Shown here in pieces: positions 59,336-64,000 of a stretch of DNA of 64,000 nucleotides. Within the stretch, counting starts at the first letter, position 1, and each line of letters starts with the position of its first letter. Where the stretch lies: contig NC_060108.1 of the NCBI RefSeq assembly GCF_021155765.1, forward strand, positions 21,911,025 to 21,975,024, in the 5' to 3' direction. Position numbers and translations under genes: made by a program. The notes under the pieces were generated by a model. The model was not told where the DNA came from. It was given only the letters and a program-made list of their open reading frames with translations, and made no database searches. The DNA is from Diprion similis. Taxonomy: Eukaryota > Arthropoda > Insecta > Hymenoptera > Diprionidae.

Positions 59336-62190
59336 CGGATTTCTTCCTTCGTCACAGTAATTGAAACCCACTCAATTCTTCGAGTTTCAGATATTACAAA
59401 AAATAGTTTCATTAATTTGCTACGTGATCCTGAATTTCTCGCGACTTTCGCATCACTCGTATCAAATCCAACGGCCTCCGACTCGGTTTACAGATTCAGC
59501 TTCTACAACGACTTTCAGGTCTCTGGCAGGCTGTCGAGAACGTTTCTCACTCTCTCTCGCCCTGCATCCTCGACGCCCACTTGGCGTACAACAATTAAAA
59601 CTATAATCATTACTTTAACGCGGTAGTTAGGCGTTTAGACACGGAAATGGGGTGGAGAGATTGCTGCGGGTTACAACTAGCGGCGCGGCGCGTGCAGGCG
59701 CGAAATATACGCTTTGTACTTCCCTCTGCTAGGTACACGGTAATTCTGCAAGCTCACAGGAATCGTCGAGCTTGCGGACCTTCGCGAAGCTTCAAACTTT
59801 TCTTTTGTAATCATCATCGAGGGCGCGATTACCTCTGATTCTTATTTTTAACGACAAAAATATTTCAAATTTTCAATGACAGCGGAAAGTCGATGATCTA
59901 AAGTAAGCGAAAATATTGACAAAGATGCGAAGAGAAAATCGGGCTATGCATAACGATGCAAGTGCTTGCACCACGCGTACGTACGAGTTGCAAATTGATA
60001 TACATGAAAATCGAGCGCGCGAGCTCAGAACAACGAGCTTACATGCATACATCGAGTTCAACGAAAGCTTGCGCTAATCCGCTCGTTCCTCTCGACTTCC
60101 TTTCACCCCCTCCCAGAGCTAGGTATATAGTTTATACCGCGATGCAGCAGGTACACGCTCTGCCACCGTGCAGCATTCGAGGGGTCACGGCTGTGTGAGG
60201 GGGATAAATTTTCAGGCGCAGTCTACGTTTCCAATTTCACACATGCAACGTGCTCTCGATAATAAACGACCCCTGTTTTGGCGTAAATCAACGCCACAAG
60301 CCCCGTGCGCGGCCTCATCATATCGCCGACGTTTACAGTTTCCTATTTTTTCACCTTTCTTCTTTCTTTTATTTTTATTTATTTAGTTTAGTTTTTTTTT
60401 TTTGCTTTTATTTTCACTATCGATCCTGTGGAACACCGGCAAATCGAAACCCTGCGAAAGAAGACCAGTACCGGAAACACTTCCCATTGTTCAACGTCGT
60501 GCGTCGAAACATAATTAGAGAAAACAGTAACACTAGAGATAACTTTTTCATAAATCACGTAAAACGTTGTCGATATATATTATTTTAGTATTTATTAATC
60601 GATATAATTTATTATAATTATCATATTGAAGCAATAAAATTATGAAATATATGGATTCACCCGAAAAACTTTTTTTTTTTATAAAAATATCGTGGATTTT
60701 CTGTCTATTTACTTGAATATATATATGATAGCAGGGTCTGTACGTAACCACTTGAGACAAGTATCTCTTTCCTCTGTGATGGGTGACAGCTGCGGACAGT
60801 TGTCGTCTGAAAATACAGCGACAAGTTCGCTTCCCATATTATTTTATAGTAGATGGTATGTAGACGTCGTTGTGCTTCCGTCTTGGCGGGGACGGAGGAA
60901 AAAAAAAAAAGAAAAAGAAAGAAAAAAGCAAAGGTGGATAATTTATTGGCCAGTTTGGCAAACCGAAACTAAAACGACGCGTACGAAGCGACACGCACGT
61001 CTATTTGTCTGTCTGTTTGTATTTCCACGGCACGCTACCCTCCGGATTGACCTCGAATTTTTGCCGGCTAAATATAATTTTCGTTTTTTACCTCCTTCTT
61101 CTTTTCTTCTGCTTAATTTTTGTCGAGATGACGAGTGAGATTTAACGATATAATAAATAAATAAATAAATACATACATATTCATTTTTCGCTCTCGCTTA
61201 TTTTCGGTTAACCTACATGGAGAAATTTTTTTTTCAACATCATAGTTCCTAGAAAATTTCAGACAAATAGATATTGTTGAAATTACAAGAAAACGATGCA
61301 CTAGTGACTATTTTGTACGATTATAGCTATTTTTTTTAGTTAAATAAAGCTGCAACATTAATCTATCGTTTCATCAACATTCAAAATTTCACTCGTCGTA
61401 CGCATTTTGTATGCTCGAAGCATACGACGATGTGGATGATACAAGTGGACGAAGCGACGTCCTGTAGATCCTGTGTGTTTCTTTCCCTCCCCAAACAATT
61501 GTCCCCATTGAAACTTTTGATTCAATAGTTTGTTTCGCGCCTGCACAGAGTAAACCGAGAAGTTGTCGCCTAAGGAAACAAGATTATGCAAAGAAGGCTT
61601 CGCGCCGGCCGTAACCCAGCCATGCAGCAGGCTTGCGTGACCCGTCGCGTACATCCCCAGGTCGAAAGGTCGTTTTCACCTCTTCTTTTCCGCTCAACAC
61701 ATTTTTCATCCAAGAAAGTAAAAGACCGACGCGACTCGATGGGGCCGAAAGAAACCATCAGGCGTTTCTTAAATTATTACATTTTCGTCCGCAGGCCTCA
61801 GCTTCTCTTTTCACAAAACACTCGACTCACCGTCACCGCGTCGTTATCTATCATTGCTGTTAAAAAAATGGAGAAAAAAAGGGAATGGAAATAAAAATAA
61901 ATAAATAAACAAACAAAAATCAAATATACCAACCTCTTTTCATTCCGAGTCGCGAAAAGTGGCACGAGGATCGTTTTATACACTCAGAAGACATCCGAGT
62001 AGGAATATATAAATAGAAATGATCTAATATCTATACTCAGCGTGGGCAAAGCTTGACTCGTTGCCTATTATTTTTCACCTCGTAAATGAAAACACAACTT
62101 TACTTCTCACTCGTTTCCAACCGCGTACACTACCGACCGTACTATTCCAACCGATAACCAAGTATTAATTGATTTATCGCTTCAACCTGC
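59336..62190. other. Gene desert, sixth part
   Basis: No exon recognised. Contains T-rich and A-rich runs (about 60,340-60,410 and 60,897-60,930) and a TAAA tandem at about 61,149-61,170. Confidence 0.55.
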
Positions 62191-62192
62191 TC

Positions 62193-62213
62193 CGTTCGTT
62201 CGTTCGTTCGTTC
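62193..62213. repeat. (CGTT)n microsatellite
   Basis: About five CGTT units. Confidence 0.9.
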
Positions 62214-62297
62214 TAGACATTACTGAAGCACTTCAAATGCTCCGTACGATGAATGGTTCACGTGTTAAGGGTGAAAAAAGCTTCCGCAACAATCGGG

Positions 62298-62316
62298 AGT
62301 AGTAGTAGTAGTAGTA
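62298..62316. repeat. (AGT)n microsatellite
   Basis: About six AGT units. Confidence 0.9.
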
Positions 62317-62579
62317 GGAGTAATAGATTTGAAATCGTTTCTAGTAATTTTTAGCAATACTGAAAACATTTAGATACCATTTCGATGACATAGATTGTTG
62401 GATTCCCAAACTAGTGACTCTGTACACACAACACACATTATTACCAGCCGAATTTGTGATTCGGCAATACGTGTAACGATGATGCTTCCGAGTGTAACTG
62501 GGACTGTTCAAAATCCAATGATCATTAGAATCCAGGGCGCATTAGGGCGACCGTCATAGCAGGGTAATACAGGCGGTAG

Positions 62580-62680
62580 CATGGCAGCTGACGAGCATTA
62601 ATGGCGAGTGACAGGGCTAATTAATTGATGCGAAATGCAGTAGCCATGGCCGAACGGTAACGGGTTGAGTGTAAATAACG
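62580..62680. promoter_or_regulatory. Possible homeodomain/TALE-type regulatory element
   Basis: Within about 60 bp there are GCATTAATGG, a TGACAG core (the Homothorax/Meis type) and TAATTAATTGAT, a paired homeodomain core. Such grouping is common in developmental enhancers, but also arises by chance in AT-rich DNA. No conservation data are available. Confidence 0.2.
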
Positions 62681-64000
62681 ATCGGAGGGATCCTCTGTTT
62701 ATTTTTGTGCTTAAAGCAGCGCGGTGTGTTTCACGTGCCGTGCACATACCGATCGTGTAATGATTTTTAACGAGACAGCCGTGGATGCCTGCTCGCCACG
62801 CCCGTCGACCTCGTGTAAACAAAACTCTGGAAAAATGTCAGCGCGGAATCCATAAATCAGACTTGACTATCGCAAGCTCGTCGAAGGGTAGCCTGTAGAC
62901 GCTGGCGTGTCTACCCCTCGCGATAGCGCGTCGATATACCTGCGGACACGCGTGTCTGACGGAAGGCGCGAGAGTATTTTGACCCGGCAAGCATCGATAA
63001 CGCCGGGGTTGCGAACCGGGGTCGGGGTTAAACCGCCCCTGAGCATCACGTGCTTCTCGCAGGCGGTGCGAGACATTAACACGTCTTGAACAGCGTTTGG
63101 TTGCCCGGTTCGTGACCCTCCTGACCCGCCCAACTGACCGCCGATCGTGCGGTCCGACGACTGATCTACTTTGTAATCAGATCGGTTAACCCCTAGGTAT
63201 ACGTGTACGTATCCCAATCCAGCTGTCATTTATGGGTGAGTATTTTTGACACGCGGTAACACGGGCGGAACAAATTTGTTGGAAAAGTCGAGGTTTTTTT
63301 TTCGACTTTTGGATTCGCAAGCGCGAGCGAGTTTCTTGGTATATTCGATGATCGATGATATTTTTCCATTTCAAAATCGAACCGAAGCAGGTTTCTACCG
63401 CGTTTGGGATGCACGTCACGCAAAGACGGTGTCCCGATTTTGGTGGAAACCTGTGGATCCCGCGTAGACGTTTGGAATTCATTTATGATGAAACAAGGGG
63501 CTATAGACGGCGAAAGAAGGACTCGCCTAGACACTGATGGTGTGATGAAATTCCGGCAATCGGAAAAACCGAATCGTGCTCGACGACGATTGGGATATTG
63601 TATTTCCTGAAGGTAGGACCGTCATTGAATCTAAACACGCGCGCTGCTTGAACATGAATAGCTATTGTTGGGTCTGTGAAACAAGGATTGTACAATATTT
63701 CGCCGGATTCGTGCAATTGCTTACTTATTTGTCTGCTAAAAGTCGTACGATTTATGCGGTTAGTTTCGATAAGAAGTTTTCATTATTGCACGGCTTGTTC
63801 ATTCCCCAGCTAACCAGTAACCGTTTATGAACTACGACAGATGGTAAATCGGAGTTCATCGTTTGCAAGTTTCCTTGCAACCCTTACAAGGTTTCCAAAT
63901 ATAAAACAAACTGATGGACAAGTTTGCTATCGCAGGCAGGGTACAATTAAAGTTTCCGTGCCAGGGAACGCGCGAAGTGCTAAAGAAGAAAAATAATTCG
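62681..64000. other. Gene desert, right edge
   Basis: No exon recognised. A GC-rich, CpG-rich patch lies at about 62,880-63,160 and gives arginine-rich frames on both strands. The frames at 63,186-63,830 overlap on both strands and show no domain. Confidence 0.5.

Noticed and set aside
1-64000. tRNA, rRNA, CRISPR arrays, viral or retroelement genes
   Set aside because: I looked for tRNA B-box-like GGTTCGAATCC cores, regularly spaced direct repeats, and reverse transcriptase or integrase motifs on both strands and saw none I could support by eye. A covariance-model tRNA search would be decisive.

Overview
The window looks like nuclear DNA from an arthropod, most probably an insect. The genes are split by short GT-AG introns, and the intergenic DNA is AT-rich with many TA, GA and poly-C/G microsatellites and TA-flanked foldback elements. 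The gene set is a metazoan housekeeping and transcription set. The style (compact genes beside a long gene-poor stretch, GC-rich islands) suggests a hymenopteran such as a sawfly or wasp. That last step is an inference from style; no diagnostic marker proves it. I see no bacterial, viral, CRISPR, rRNA or tRNA features.

Layout. Bases 1-10,312 hold no gene I can support. They contain a 612 bp foldback MITE (938-1549) and a GC-rich, promoter-like island around 8.7-9.35 kb. Bases 10,313-25,094 are a tight cluster of four confidently recognised genes: (1) mitochondrial GatA, minus strand, intronless, 521 aa; (2) an NCKIPSD/SPIN90-type SH3 protein, minus strand, nine exons, 652 aa reconstructed; (3) UTP18, a U3 snoRNP WD40 protein, plus strand, seven exons, 556 aa reconstructed; (4) a DEAF1-type SAND/MYND transcription factor, minus strand, four coding exons, 467 aa. 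NCKIPSD and UTP18 are head to head over about 550 bp and probably share a promoter region. UTP18 and DEAF1 are tail to tail. A decayed partial copy of the last UTP18 exon lies between those two 3' ends. All exon joins were checked by hand for reading phase and add up without a frameshift.

Bases 25,095-64,000 (about 38.9 kb) contain no coding exon I can recognise. The stretch is a gene desert, or a very large intron or regulatory domain of a gene outside the window. It carries a second foldback MITE (about 38,963-39,576), a probable dispersed repeat (about 37.54-38.15 kb), many microsatellites, a long TA palindrome (49.32-49.42 kb), and GC-rich islands (31.5, 42.6-43.2 and 62.9-63.1 kb). The 42.6-43.2 kb island looks most like a promoter with a non-coding first exon. 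The open frames listed there are short and overlap on both strands, and several begin at non-ATG codons; I treat them as chance.

The four genes do not form a pathway. GatA charges mitochondrial tRNA-Gln, UTP18 processes pre-rRNA in the nucleolus, NCKIPSD works on branched-actin nucleation, and DEAF1 is a nuclear regulator. They appear to be ordinary neighbours. The most interesting items are the UTP18 exon duplication with an inserted block, the two similarly sized foldback elements with TA target sites, the overlapping upstream ORF at DEAF1, and the extra segment inside the GatA catalytic core. I found no convincing new biological system.
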